Assembly: GCF_004078655.1 (NCBI RefSeq)
Contig: NZ_RZNC01000002.1
Span: forward strand, 434,001-498,000
Reading direction: 5' to 3'
Origin: Labedella populi
GTDB taxonomy: Bacteria; Actinomycetota; Actinomycetes; Actinomycetales; Microbacteriaceae
Length of the DNA stretch: 64,000 bases
Position numbers and translations under genes: made by a program. The number at the start of each line of letters is the position of its first letter. The stretch's first letter is position 1. The notes under the pieces are model-generated. The model was not told the DNA's origin. It ran no database searches and worked only from the letters and a program-made list of their open reading frames with translations. Below, in pieces: positions 51,978-60,423 of this stretch.

Positions 51978-52544
51978 ATGGAATGGCTGATTCCGGTCCT
52001 GATCATCGTCGCCGTGGTCGCGGTCATCGCCGTGTACTTCTGGGCGACGTACAACTCGCTCGTGACCCTCGCGGTCCGCGTCGACGAAGCCTGGAGCGAC
52101 ATCACCGTCCAGCTCAAACGGCGGGCCGACCTCATCCCCAACATCATCGAGGCCGTCAAGGGCTACGCGGCACACGAACGCGGCGTCTTCGAGAACGTCA
52201 CGAAGGCGCGCGCCGAGACGCTCTCGGCGGGGAGCCCCGCCGAGGCCTCGGCGGCGGAGAACCACATGCAGCAGGCGCTCCGCTCGATCTTCGCGGTCGC
52301 CGAAGCGTACCCCCAACTGCAGGCGAGCCAGAACTACCTCCAGCTGCAGAGCGAACTCGTCGACACGGAGGACAAGATCCAGGCGTCCCGGCGGTTCTAC
52401 AACGGCGGCGTGCGCGAGCTCAACACCAAGATCAAGGTCTTCCCGAACAATCTCTTCGCTCGTCAGGCCGGCTTCACCGAGCGTGACTTCTTCGAGGTCG
52501 CCGATGGCGCCGCCATCGCGGAGCCCCCGCGCGTCCAGTTCTGA
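51978..52544 (+). CDS. lemA: LemA family protein
   Basis: 188 aa with one N-terminal membrane helix (residues about 4-26) followed by an extended alpha-helical domain outside or peripheral to the membrane. Typical motifs: YNSLVTLAVRVDEAWSDI near 25-42, LKRRADLIPNIIEAVKGYAAHE near 46-67, and the C-terminal FPNNLFARQAGF stretch. Function of the family is unclear. It is very often next to an M48 protease, as here (38 bp upstream), suggesting joint envelope quality control. Confidence 0.95.
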   Translation: MEWLIPVLIIVAVVAVIAVYFWATYNSLVTLAVRVDEAWSDITVQLKRRADLIPNIIEAVKGYAAHERGVFENVTKARAETLSAGSPAEASAAENHMQQALRSIFAVAEAYPQLQASQNYLQLQSELVDTEDKIQASRRFYNGGVRELNTKIKVFPNNLFARQAGFTERDFFEVADGAAIAEPPRVQF

Positions 52545-52582
52545 CCCGGTCCGGACGATCGATCAGGCTCGGCTGAACAACC

Positions 52583-53467
52583 GTGTATCGGGCTATTCGA
52601 CGGAACAAGGTCAACACCGTCGTCATCATCGTGGTTTTCCTGCTCATCATCGTCGGCCTCGCCGTGCTCGCCGGCTTCGTCTACCAGAGTCCCGCGATCG
52701 TGGTCACGACCTTCGTGGTCGCGGTCGGCTACGCGACGCTGCAGTACTTCCTCGCCGCTCGACAGGCTGTGGCGTTGAGCGGGGGCCGACGGATCTCGAG
52801 GGCCGATGACGCGCGCCTGTACCGGATCGTCGAGAATCTCGCGATCACGACGGGCACGCCGATGCCCGCCGTCTACATCGTCGACGATCCCGCGCCCAAC
52901 GCCTTCGCGACGGGGCGTGACCCCGAGCACGCCTCCGTCGCCGCGACGAGCGGACTGCTGGCCCTCCTCGACGATGCGGAGCTCGAGGGCGTCATGGCGC
53001 ACGAGCTCGGGCACGTGCGCAACTACGACATCCGTGTGTCGATGATGGTCTTCGGGCTCGTCGTCGCGGTCGGGTTCATCGCCGACCTCTTCTTCCGTCT
53101 CGCGTTCTTCGGGGGAGGAAACCGCAACGGCAACGGCGGAGGGAGTCCGATCTTCCTGGTCTTCGGACTCGTCGCGATGCTCGTGGCCCCACTCGTCGCG
53201 AGTCTCGTCCAGGCCGCCGTGTCGAGGCAACGGGAGTACCTCGCCGACGCGACGGGCGCACTCACCACCCGCCACCCGGACGCCCTCGCGCGTGCGCTCG
53301 AGAAGCTCGAGACCTTCGGTCGCCCCCTCGCACGGCAGAACTCGTCGATGGCCCACCTCTGGATCGCGGATCCCCTCAAGCCCGGCGTGATCGATCGTCT
53401 CTTCAGTACCCATCCGCCCCTCGCGGACCGGGTGGCGAGGCTGCGCGCCATCGGCGGCGGGTTCTGA
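52583..53467 (+). CDS. htpX: M48 family metalloprotease (HtpX-like)
   Basis: 294 aa membrane zinc protease. Two N-terminal helices (about 11-32 and 38-58), then the active-site HELGH at residues 140-144, another pair of helices (about 150-175 and 183-205), and a third zinc ligand in QREYLADATGAL near 213-224. HtpX enzymes degrade damaged membrane proteins. A glycine/asparagine-rich loop follows the third helix. GTG start. No strong ribosome binding site is visible. Paired with lemA. Confidence 0.93.
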   Translation: MYRAIRRNKVNTVVIIVVFLLIIVGLAVLAGFVYQSPAIVVTTFVVAVGYATLQYFLAARQAVALSGGRRISRADDARLYRIVENLAITTGTPMPAVYIVDDPAPNAFATGRDPEHASVAATSGLLALLDDAELEGVMAHELGHVRNYDIRVSMMVFGLVVAVGFIADLFFRLAFFGGGNRNGNGGGSPIFLVFGLVAMLVAPLVASLVQAAVSRQREYLADATGALTTRHPDALARALEKLETFGRPLARQNSSMAHLWIADPLKPGVIDRLFSTHPPLADRVARLRAIGGGF

Positions 53468-53523
53468 CGCCGACGGGTCCGGCCACGCGGACCGGGGGGC
53501 GAGTCGTGACGCCGCACCGACGA

Positions 53524-53560
53524 CGAAGGCGGGGACCGACCTCCGGTCGACCCCCGCCTT
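53524..53560. terminator. bidirectional terminator-like hairpin
   Basis: GAAGGCGGGG pairs perfectly with CCCCGCCTTC, with an inner GACC/GGTC pair. It lies between the convergent M48 protease and membrane-protein genes. Confidence 0.75.
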
Positions 53561-53597
53561 CTCCGTCAGCTCGTCGTTTCGAGCGTCAGGATCCCGA

Positions 53598-55034
53598 TCA
53601 GTAAGTGTCCTCGATCGTCACGGTGTCGCCGTCGATGACGATCTTTCCCGTGATTCCCCACTCGTCTTCGAGACCGAAGGGAAGGGTGCCCTTCGCTCCC
53701 TCGTAGGTCGTGCCCGTGACGTCGGCCGTGTAGGAACCGCCCGTGGCGTCGAAGTAGCTGCCGTACTCATCGACCTCGACCGTCGGGTAAGTCGTGATCT
53801 TGTAGGTGACCTTGTCGACGGAGCTGAAGTCGCTGTACCACGTGAGACGCAGGTTGCAGCCTTCGGGGTTGAGTTCCGTCGACGTCGCGCACTCGTCGAG
53901 GTGCGCGTCGACCGCCTCCTGCACGGCCGCCGTGAGCGCGTCGGTGGGAGCGACCTCGAGGGTCACGCCGTCGTAGCTCGCGCGTGATCCGGTCGCGACG
54001 GCGTAGGACTGCTCCTCAGCGCTGAAGAAGTCGTTGCCGGGAGCGCCCACCGTGTAGACGGCCGGGTAGGCGGGCAGGCTGTACTCGTCGCCGAACGCCA
54101 CGGTCGTTCCGTTGATGGCCGCTTCGGTCGTGTCGGCGCTGGAGCCCGAGACGTAGACGGGGAGATCGCCGACGAGCGGCGAGTCGATCTTCCAGCTGTC
54201 GAAGAAGAGCCCCTGCTTGCCGGCCTTGGAGAGTTCGATGGAGCCGTCGTAAGCGGTCCCGTCGAGGTTGTAGGAGACACGCACGGTCGCGAGGTCCCCG
54301 CTGACCCGCGAACCCGTCACCTTGGGGTTTTCGATGAAGGCGCTCGCCTCGCCGAACACATCGTCCGTGAGGAGCGCGGCCTGCTCGTCCTCGACGCCCG
54401 GGTCGGCGAGCTTGTTCGCGGCCGACGCGTCGCCATTCGCGATCGCGGAGAGATAGGAGCGGACGGTGGCGTCCGGGCCGTACACGGAGCTGTTCACGAC
54501 GTTGACGACGACGGCGCCGATGATGAGCAGGAGGACGAGCGCGCCCGCGAGCGCACTGAAGAGGATGATCTTCTTCTTGTTGGGGTTGTCGGGACGCTTC
54601 GGCCCACTCGGACCTCCCGGAGGCGTCGCGCCATAGCCGCCGCCGCCCGCGGGATACGCGCCCGTCGTCGGGTAGGTGCCGCCGACCGGCTGGGCCGGGT
54701 AGGAGCCACCGTTCACGGGAGGTGAATACGCGCCGCCGCTCTGCGGCGCCGACGGCGGAGTCGCACCCTGCTGGGGCTGGTAGGCGCCGGTGTTCTGCTG
54801 GGGTTGGTAGGCGCCGGTGTTCTGCTGGGGTTGGTAGGCGCCGGTGTTCTGCTGGGGTTGGTAGGCGCCGGTGTTCTGCTGGGGCTGGTGCGCGCCCGGG
54901 TTCTGCTGCGGCTGGTGCGCGCCGGTGTTCTGCTGCGGCTGGCCACCCACGGGAGGCGGGCCCCACTGCGGTGCGGAGCCCTGACCCTGCTGTCCGCTGT
55001 CGGGTGTCTGCGGCGGGTTGTTGTCGGCGACCAT
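53598..55034 (-). CDS. single-pass membrane protein with Pro/Gln-rich repeats and an extracellular domain of unknown function
   Basis: 478 aa. Cytoplasmic N-terminus with about six copies of a nine-residue unit QPQQNTGAY or QPQQNTGAH (residues about 32-89), then Gly/Tyr/Pro-rich low complexity. A KKK stop-transfer anchor and transmembrane helix follow (about 155-178), then about 300 extracellular residues with two beta-rich domains, rich in Asp/Thr/Tyr and holding two Cys near CATSTELNPEGC. It resembles actinobacterial DUF4190/DUF4878-style surface proteins in layout only. I recognise no enzyme motif. ATG start. Acidic, secreted-style C-terminus. Confidence 0.8.
   Translation of the reverse strand: MVADNNPPQTPDSGQQGQGSAPQWGPPPVGGQPQQNTGAHQPQQNPGAHQPQQNTGAYQPQQNTGAYQPQQNTGAYQPQQNTGAYQPQQGATPPSAPQSGGAYSPPVNGGSYPAQPVGGTYPTTGAYPAGGGGYGATPPGGPSGPKRPDNPNKKKIILFSALAGALVLLLIIGAVVVNVVNSSVYGPDATVRSYLSAIANGDASAANKLADPGVEDEQAALLTDDVFGEASAFIENPKVTGSRVSGDLATVRVSYNLDGTAYDGSIELSKAGKQGLFFDSWKIDSPLVGDLPVYVSGSSADTTEAAINGTTVAFGDEYSLPAYPAVYTVGAPGNDFFSAEEQSYAVATGSRASYDGVTLEVAPTDALTAAVQEAVDAHLDECATSTELNPEGCNLRLTWYSDFSSVDKVTYKITTYPTVEVDEYGSYFDATGGSYTADVTGTTYEGAKGTLPFGLEDEWGITGKIVIDGDTVTIEDTY
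54768..54945. repeat. 27-bp coding minisatellite
   Basis: About six and a half copies of a 27-bp unit (reading CTGCTGGGGTTGGTAGGCGC and CGGTGTT on the plus strand). The four central copies are almost identical. They encode the QPQQNTGAY repeats of the leftward membrane protein. Near-identity suggests recent slippage or recombination. Confidence 0.95.
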
Positions 55035-55182
55035 GCTTGTGTCTTCCCCTTCGGTCGAATGCGATCAGGGCAAACCTATCAGCGGCGCTGCGCGGGAACA
55101 CGGGGGAGAAGTGCCCATATCGAGGGGGCATAATGGCTGATCCGCGGCCGGAACGGTTGAAGCGGATGGCGTCTCTCCGGTC

Positions 55183-56445
55183 CTAGGGGGATTCGTGGCG
55201 ACCGGAGCCGAGTTCGGCCGCGGTCGCGTCGACGAAGTCGCCCCGCGTCCCGACCGAGATGCTGTCGTGCCCCTGCCACGACGCGATGCTCCGGAGCAGC
55301 GCGGCGAGGCGGGGCGCCGCCTCCGTCGGGGCGCCGGGTTCGAGCCAGGACGATTGGACGAGCAGGCGTCGAGCATGTCGGTCGCTCTTGAGGTCGACGC
55401 GCGCCGCGATGCGCCCGTCGAGGAGGACCGGGAGGACGTAGTACCCGTACACGCGACGCGGCGCGGGAGTGTAAATCTCGATGCGGTAGCGGAAGTCGAA
55501 GAGCCGCTCCGCCCGACCACGGGTCCAGACAACAGGGTCGAAGGGGGACAGGAGCGCGTCGCGAGGGATGCGACGAGCGCGATGAGCATCCCGATGGATC
55601 CACGCCGGCCGGGAGCGCCAACGGTCCGTGCTGCGCGCGTCACGCACGACCACGGGGAGCGCCTCTCCCTCGTCCTCCAGATCGAGGAGCGCCTGCCGGG
55701 TCTCGGCGACAGGGAGGCGGTAGTAGTCGGCGATGTCCGACGACGTGCCGAGGCCCGTCGCGCGAAGGGCGTGCGACACGAGCGCTCGTACGGCATCGGA
55801 CCGGCTCACCTCGACATCGAGGATCGCGGCGGGCACGACCTGCTCCGGCAGGGCGTAGATGCGCTCGAACCCGCTCGTCCGACCGGCGGACACGACGAGT
55901 CCCCAGGCGAAGAGGACCTCGAGGCCTCGCTTGACATCTGACCACCCCCACCACGGGCCGCGCCGGGCCGAGGCCTCGTGCTCGACCGCGCTCGCGGGCT
56001 GCGGCCCGTTCGCGGCGAGGTCGTCGAGCAGCCAGTCGAGCAGGGGACGATTGCCGTGCGACCAGTGTTCGGGATCCGCCGCGGCCTTCTCTCGGCGAGC
56101 GACCATCTTCCAGCGCCAGAGGGGCCAGGAATCGGTGGGCATGAAGGTGGCCTCGTGCCCCCAGTACTCGATGAGACCGGACGACGCCCGGTGGGTGAGT
56201 CGATCGAGATCCGCCGTGCGGTATGGACCGAGCCGGGCGAACACGGGCAGATAGTGGCTGCGTTCGAGCACGTTGACGGAGTCGATCTGCAGCACACCGA
56301 GTTTCTCGATGAGGGCGCGGATCGAGCGGATGCCCGCTCCCGTCGGTGGGCCGTCGTCCGAGACGGGGAGTCCCCGCGCCGAGTGGAACCCTTGCGCCGC
56401 CAGGGCGATGCGCCGGGCGGCGTCGAGCGAGATCGTCTGGGTCAT
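55183..56445 (-). CDS. YcaQ-type winged-helix DNA glycosylase family protein
   Basis: 420 aa. The N-terminal stretch ISLDAARRIALAAQGFH and GVLQIDSVNVLERSHYLPVFARLG near 55-77 are hallmarks of the HTH_42/YcaQ family (AlkX/AZL-like). Other members unhook DNA interstrand cross-links using a QxD-type catalytic motif, and LQIDSVNVLERSH contains the Q-x-D (about Gln57 and Asp59). Three winged-helix repeats follow. The C-terminal FDPVVWTRGRAERLFDFRYRIE stretch is also typical. The ATG at 56445 is preferred over an upstream start because a TAGGGT hexamer precedes it. Not experimentally supported here. Confidence 0.88.
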   Translation of the reverse strand: MTQTISLDAARRIALAAQGFHSARGLPVSDDGPPTGAGIRSIRALIEKLGVLQIDSVNVLERSHYLPVFARLGPYRTADLDRLTHRASSGLIEYWGHEATFMPTDSWPLWRWKMVARREKAAADPEHWSHGNRPLLDWLLDDLAANGPQPASAVEHEASARRGPWWGWSDVKRGLEVLFAWGLVVSAGRTSGFERIYALPEQVVPAAILDVEVSRSDAVRALVSHALRATGLGTSSDIADYYRLPVAETRQALLDLEDEGEALPVVVRDARSTDRWRSRPAWIHRDAHRARRIPRDALLSPFDPVVWTRGRAERLFDFRYRIEIYTPAPRRVYGYYVLPVLLDGRIAARVDLKSDRHARRLLVQSSWLEPGAPTEAAPRLAALLRSIASWQGHDSISVGTRGDFVDATAAELGSGRHESP

Positions 56446-56452
56446 CCTGAGC

Positions 56453-56458
56453 ACCCTA
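56453..56458 (-). promoter_or_regulatory. -10 element candidate for the YcaQ-type gene (leaderless)
   Basis: TAGGGT on the minus strand, 7 nt before the ATG at 56445. Confidence 0.45.
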
Positions 56459-56571
56459 GCAAGGCCCCCCGACACGGGAACGGCGGCTCCGCGCCGACGG
56501 TGTCAGGCTCCCTCGCTTGCTTGCATTCGGCCGCCCGCTTCGGCATGCCGGACACCGGATGGCCCCGGTCG

Positions 56572-56577
56572 TAGACT
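56572..56577 (+). promoter_or_regulatory. -10 element for the AI-2E transporter gene (leaderless)
   Basis: TAGACT, then 6 nt, then the GTG at 56584. The same hexamer and spacing occur at mfd. Confidence 0.55.
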
Positions 56578-56583
56578 TGCCCG

Positions 56584-57963
56584 GTGAACGAGAAGCGGAG
56601 GTCGCGCCTCTGGCCCCGGGGTCCTCGCCGTGACGCGCGCGTGGATACGACGACACGGTCGCCCGTTCCGCGCGCGGAAGCCGTCGCCACCGCCGCACAG
56701 ACCGCTCCGGAAGCGGCACAGACCGCCGCCCAGATCGCGCCGGGCGCCGAGTCGGCCGACGTCACTCCCGGTGTGAGGATCGCCGCGGCGTGGTCCTGGC
56801 GGCTCCTCGTGATCGCGGCGGCCCTGGGACTCGCCGTCGTGCTCGTCGTCCAGCTCCGGCTGATTGTCATCCCCGTCCTCATCGCGGTGCTCGTCTCCGC
56901 TCTCCTCGTCCCCTTCGTCTCGTTCCTCGTCCGGCGGAGGTGGCCGAAGGGCATCGCGATCGCGGTCGCGATGATCGTCGCCATCGGGGTCGTGTCCGGT
57001 CTCCTCTGGCTCGCCGTGCAGCAGATCACCTCGGAGTTCCCGACGGTGCGGGAACGGACGATCGGTTCGTACCGCACCTTCACCGCGTTCCTCCTCGACT
57101 CGCCTCTGCACATCACGAGCGACCAGCTCAACGACTTCATCGGCTCGGTCATGACGTCGCTGCAGGAGGATGGGCAGGCGTTGTGGAGCGGTGCCCTCTC
57201 GGTGGGCTCGACGCTCGGACACGTTGTCACGGGACTGCTGCTCGCACTGTTCAGCCTCCTGTTCATCCTGATCGACGGTCGGGGCATCTGGTCCTGGGTC
57301 GTGCGCATCCTCCCCGGTCGGGCCCGTCCCGCGTTCGACGGCGCCGGTCGGGCGGGTTGGCACACGCTCGTCAACTACGCACGGACGCAGATCCTCGTGG
57401 CCACGATCGACGCCGTCGGCATCGGTGCGGGTGCGTTCCTGCTGGGTCTGCCGCTCGCGATCCCGATCGCCGTTCTCGTCTTCCTGGGGTCCTTCGTCCC
57501 CATCGTCGGCGCCGTCGTCACGGGGAGCGTCGCCGTGTTCATCGCCCTCGTCTACAACGGCCCCGGGATCGCTCTCGCCATGCTCGCGGTCGTGCTCGGT
57601 GTCCAGCAGCTCGAGGGACACGTCCTACAGCCGCTCCTGATGGGTGCCGCTGTGAAAGTCCATCCGCTCGCCGTGGTCCTCGTCGTCGCCGCGGGCTCCA
57701 TGCTCGCGGGTATCCCGGGTGCGCTCTTCGCCGTCCCGATCGCGGCCGTCGTGAACGTCATGATCGGCTACGTCGCGAGCGGAGCCTGGCGGAGCGCCGA
57801 CGACCCGATCCGCTATCACGGCGACGTGCTGTGGCAAACCGTGCCCCGGCAGCCCCCGAGGTCCCGCCGTTCGCAGCGCATCGACCCGGTGGAGGGCTCC
57901 GCCGCCGGCGCGACTCCTCTCGACCCCGACCCCCCTCGACCCCGACAGGGAGACCGCACGTGA
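56584..57963 (+). CDS. AI-2E family transporter (TqsA/PerM-like)
   Basis: 459 aa. Cytoplasmic head of about 70 Ala/Gln/Arg residues, then about eight membrane helices: RLLVIAAALGLAVVLVVQLRL near 78-98, an amphipathic loop with SQ-like NDFIGSVMTSLQEDG near 183, the GAGAFLLGLPLAIPIAVLVFLGSFVPIVGAVV stretch near 282-310, and GVQQLEGHVLQPLLMGAAVKVHPLAVVL near 340-365, all typical of the family. Members include autoinducer exporters and Na+/H+ antiporters, so the substrate is unknown. GTG start. The stop overlaps the ilvA start (GTGA). Confidence 0.9.
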   Translation: MNEKRRSRLWPRGPRRDARVDTTTRSPVPRAEAVATAAQTAPEAAQTAAQIAPGAESADVTPGVRIAAAWSWRLLVIAAALGLAVVLVVQLRLIVIPVLIAVLVSALLVPFVSFLVRRRWPKGIAIAVAMIVAIGVVSGLLWLAVQQITSEFPTVRERTIGSYRTFTAFLLDSPLHITSDQLNDFIGSVMTSLQEDGQALWSGALSVGSTLGHVVTGLLLALFSLLFILIDGRGIWSWVVRILPGRARPAFDGAGRAGWHTLVNYARTQILVATIDAVGIGAGAFLLGLPLAIPIAVLVFLGSFVPIVGAVVTGSVAVFIALVYNGPGIALAMLAVVLGVQQLEGHVLQPLLMGAAVKVHPLAVVLVVAAGSMLAGIPGALFAVPIAAVVNVMIGYVASGAWRSADDPIRYHGDVLWQTVPRQPPRSRRSQRIDPVEGSAAGATPLDPDPPRPRQGDRT

Positions 57964-59237
57964 CCGAACTTTCCACCACCGACACCGCAGCGCACCGCTC
58001 GCCGACCGGCGAGGACGTCGTCCCGACGCTGGCCGAGTTCGAACAGGCTCTCGTCACCGTGTCCGCCGTCGTCCAGCCGACGCCGATCGAGAGCTCGCGA
58101 TTCCTCGGCGATCTGCTGGGGGCGCCCGTCTACCTCAAGTGCGAGAACCTCCAGAGGACCGGGTCGTACAAGATCCGGGGAGCGTACAACCGCCTCGTGC
58201 AGTTGACGGACGAGGAGAAGGCGCGGGGCGTCGTCGCGGCGTCGGCCGGCAACCATGCGCAGGGCGTGGCCTTCGCGGCACGCGAGCTCGGGATCCAGTC
58301 GACCATCTTCATGCCGGTCGGGGTCCCCCTGCCGAAGCTGCAGGCCACGCGCGACTACGGGGCGCGCGTGATCCTGCGCGGACACACCGTGAGCGAGCCG
58401 CTCGAGGCCGCCGCGCAGTTCGCCGAGGAGACCGGCGCCGTCCTCATCCCACCGTTCGACCACCACGACGTGATCGTGGGGCAGGGAACCCTCGGGCTCG
58501 AGATCTACCGAGAGCGACCCGACGTGGAGACGGTCGTCGTCCCCATCGGCGGCGGCGGACTCATCTCCGGCATCGCCGCAGCCATCAAGCAACGAGCGGC
58601 GGAGGACGGCAGGACCGTCCGCGTCATCGGCGTGCAGGCCGCGAATGCGGCGGCGTACCCGCCGTCACTCACCGCCGGTGAACCCCTCAACGTCCCGATC
58701 CAGCCGACGATCGCCGACGGCATCGCGGTGAGCCGCCCGGGCACGCGCAACTTCGCGATCATCGAACGACTCGTCGACGAGGTCGTGACCGTCTCCGACG
58801 ACGAGACGGCGAAGGCGCTCGTCGTGCTGCTCGAGAGGGCGAAACTCGTCGTCGAGCCCGCCGGCGCGGTCGCGGTCGCGGCGATCCTCGAGGGACGCGT
58901 CGCGAGCTCGGGCCCGACCGTCGCGGTGCTCTCGGGCGGCAACATCGATCCGCTGCTGATGCAGCGGGTCGTGAGTCACGGTCTCGCCGCGGCGGCACGC
59001 TACTTGACGATCCGCGTCCCGCTGCCCGACCGTCCGGGACAGCTCGCCCGCATCGCCGAGCTCGTCGCGAGCGTCAACGCGAACGTCGTCGAGGTCCTCC
59101 ACACCCGCCGGGCCCCCGGGATGCAGATCAACGACGTCGTTCTCGAGTTCAGTGTCGAGACCCGGGGCCCCGAGCACCGCGAACTCGTCGTCGAGACCCT
59201 CCGGGGCGCAGGCTACGAGCCGCGCGTCATCGACTAA
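57960..59237 (+). CDS. ilvA: threonine ammonia-lyase (threonine dehydratase)
   Basis: 425-aa PLP enzyme. It deaminates threonine to 2-oxobutanoate, the first step of isoleucine synthesis. PLP lysine in RTGSYKIRGAYN (about residue 70), ASAGNHAQGVA near 92, and the phosphate loop PIGGGGLISG near 194. The C-terminal ACT-like regulatory domain (about 345-425, TIRVPLPDRPGQLARIAELVASVNANVVE) is a single-ACT arrangement, as in TdcB-like and actinobacterial enzymes, shorter than E. coli IlvA. The GTG at 57960 overlaps the upstream stop. A biodegradative role cannot be excluded. Confidence 0.95.
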   Translation: MTELSTTDTAAHRSPTGEDVVPTLAEFEQALVTVSAVVQPTPIESSRFLGDLLGAPVYLKCENLQRTGSYKIRGAYNRLVQLTDEEKARGVVAASAGNHAQGVAFAARELGIQSTIFMPVGVPLPKLQATRDYGARVILRGHTVSEPLEAAAQFAEETGAVLIPPFDHHDVIVGQGTLGLEIYRERPDVETVVVPIGGGGLISGIAAAIKQRAAEDGRTVRVIGVQAANAAAYPPSLTAGEPLNVPIQPTIADGIAVSRPGTRNFAIIERLVDEVVTVSDDETAKALVVLLERAKLVVEPAGAVAVAAILEGRVASSGPTVAVLSGGNIDPLLMQRVVSHGLAAAARYLTIRVPLPDRPGQLARIAELVASVNANVVEVLHTRRAPGMQINDVVLEFSVETRGPEHRELVVETLRGAGYEPRVID

Positions 59238-59248
59238 CCGCGCATACA

Positions 59249-59284
59249 CGCGGGCGGGCCCGGAATGCTCCGAGCCCGCCCGCG
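59249..59284. terminator. bidirectional terminator hairpin between ilvA and greA
   Basis: CGCGGGCGGGC pairs perfectly with GCCCGCCCGCG, with a further CGGA/TCCG pair inside. It lies between convergent genes. Confidence 0.8.
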
Positions 59285-59312
59285 TTCGCATCCGTTCGAT
59301 GCGGCGTTCCGA

Positions 59313-59804
59313 TCACTGGCCGTTGTAGGTCTCGACGTTCTTGATCGACACGGTGATCTCCTTGCCGTTCGGCGCGGTGTAGGAGGTGGACTCACCCACC
59401 TTGAGGCCCTGGATGGCCTCGCCGAGCGGGCTCTGCTCGCTGTAGACGTCGAGCTCCGAGCCGCTCGCGATCTCGCGGCTGCCGAGGAGGAAGACCTCTT
59501 CGCCGCCCGCGACGTCGGCCGTGATGACCGTTCCAGGCACGACGACGCCGTTCGACTCGGGGGCCTCGCCGACCTTGGCCTCCTTGAGGATGTTCTGCAA
59601 GGTCCGGATGCGCGCCTCCTGCTTGCCTTGCTCGTCCTTCGCAGCGTGGTAACCGCCGTTCTCCTTGAGGTCGCCCTCCTCGCGAGCGATCTCGATGCGC
59701 TTGGCGATCTCCTCGCGTCCCGTCGTCGACAGGTGCTCGAGCTCGGCGGCCAAACGGTCGTAAGCCTCCTGGGTGAGGAAGGACACGTTCGTCGAATCAA
59801 CCAT
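59313..59804 (-). CDS. greA: transcription elongation factor GreA
   Basis: 163 aa. N-terminal coiled coil entering the RNAP secondary channel (about residues 8-80), with the tip acidic motif EEGDLKENGGYHAAKDEQG near 42-60, and a C-terminal beta-domain (about 85-163) with GTVITADVAGGEEVFLLGS and SPLGEAIQGLKVGES. It stimulates transcript cleavage in backtracked RNA polymerase. ATG at 59804 with AGGAGC upstream. A terminator-like hairpin with a T-run lies just upstream in the same transcript direction, between DUF4307 and greA. Confidence 0.97.
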   Translation of the reverse strand: MVDSTNVSFLTQEAYDRLAAELEHLSTTGREEIAKRIEIAREEGDLKENGGYHAAKDEQGKQEARIRTLQNILKEAKVGEAPESNGVVVPGTVITADVAGGEEVFLLGSREIASGSELDVYSEQSPLGEAIQGLKVGESTSYTAPNGKEITVSIKNVETYNGQ

Positions 59805-59821
59805 GGGAAATGCTCCTGAAC

Positions 59822-59855
59822 GAAAACAGACGCCCTGACCGCGGGGCCAGGGCGT
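59822..59855 (-). terminator. terminator-like hairpin with U-run, directly upstream of greA
   Basis: On the minus strand ACGCCCTG pairs with CAGGGCGT around a GC-rich loop and is followed by CTGTTTTCG. It ends 18 nt before the greA start codon. It would stop DUF4307 transcription or act as an attenuator in a greA leader. Confidence 0.65.
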
Positions 59856-59918
59856 GATGGACGATCACCGGGATGAGAGCGTGGTGGACGATCAGCGGGA
59901 TCGTGTGTTCAGAGAATC

Positions 59919-60341
59919 TTAAGGCAGCCAGCAACGGGAAATCAAACCCGTGTTGCTTTGTTCGCTCGTGCGGACCACCTCGGTGATCACGCGATTGCGT
60001 TCGGTCGATGCCGGAACCTCGATGATCTTCCAGCCGACGATGGCGTGTGCCTCGTTGAGGGCCTGGACCGCGCACACGGTCGGAGTTCCCGGGGCGACGT
60101 TGATCGAGAAGGACACCTCGACGGCGTGCTCGTCGACGATCGTGTGCGCGACGTCGCGCGTCTCGAGCGAGGCGTTGTCACCGTCGAAGGCGACGAGCAC
60201 CACCCACGCGGCGAAGACGACGACGATGACGCCGCCGAGCACCCACAGGATGCGTTTCTCGACGCGCCGGGATCTCTGACCGCGTCCGTAGCGGGCGTCG
60301 AGGTCGCGAGTGCTCGTCGAGCGCTGCCCGGTGTCCGTCAT
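59919..60341 (-). CDS. DUF4307 domain-containing membrane protein
   Basis: 140 aa. Basic N-terminus (ARYGRGQRSRRVEKR), one transmembrane helix (about 31-53: ILWVLGGVIVVVFAAWVVLVAF), and an extracytoplasmic beta-sandwich domain with an SFSINVAPGTPTVCAVQALNEAHAIVGWK stretch (about 78-106) and conserved Cys residues at about 91 and 137. It matches the DUF4307 family, typically beside greA and mca in actinobacteria. Function unknown. ATG at 60341. The open frame upstream is only the array. Confidence 0.9.
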   Translation of the reverse strand: MTDTGQRSTSTRDLDARYGRGQRSRRVEKRILWVLGGVIVVVFAAWVVLVAFDGDNASLETRDVAHTIVDEHAVEVSFSINVAPGTPTVCAVQALNEAHAIVGWKIIEVPASTERNRVITEVVRTSEQSNTGLISRCWLP

Positions 60342-60423
60342 CTCGTCCTCGTCCGTCGTCCCGTCCGTGTCGGCGGGAGCGTTTACTCTTATTACCAGGG
60401 TAGTCGCTCGCCCGTCGCCCGAC

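Noticed and set aside
54768-54945. Possible CRISPR or regulatory repeat
   Set aside because: It is in frame inside a membrane protein and encodes a regular nine-residue repeat.
55133-55186. 17-codon ORF between the membrane protein and the YcaQ-type gene
   Set aside because: Very short, no ribosome binding site, and its end overlaps the YcaQ stop on the other strand; nothing supports translation.
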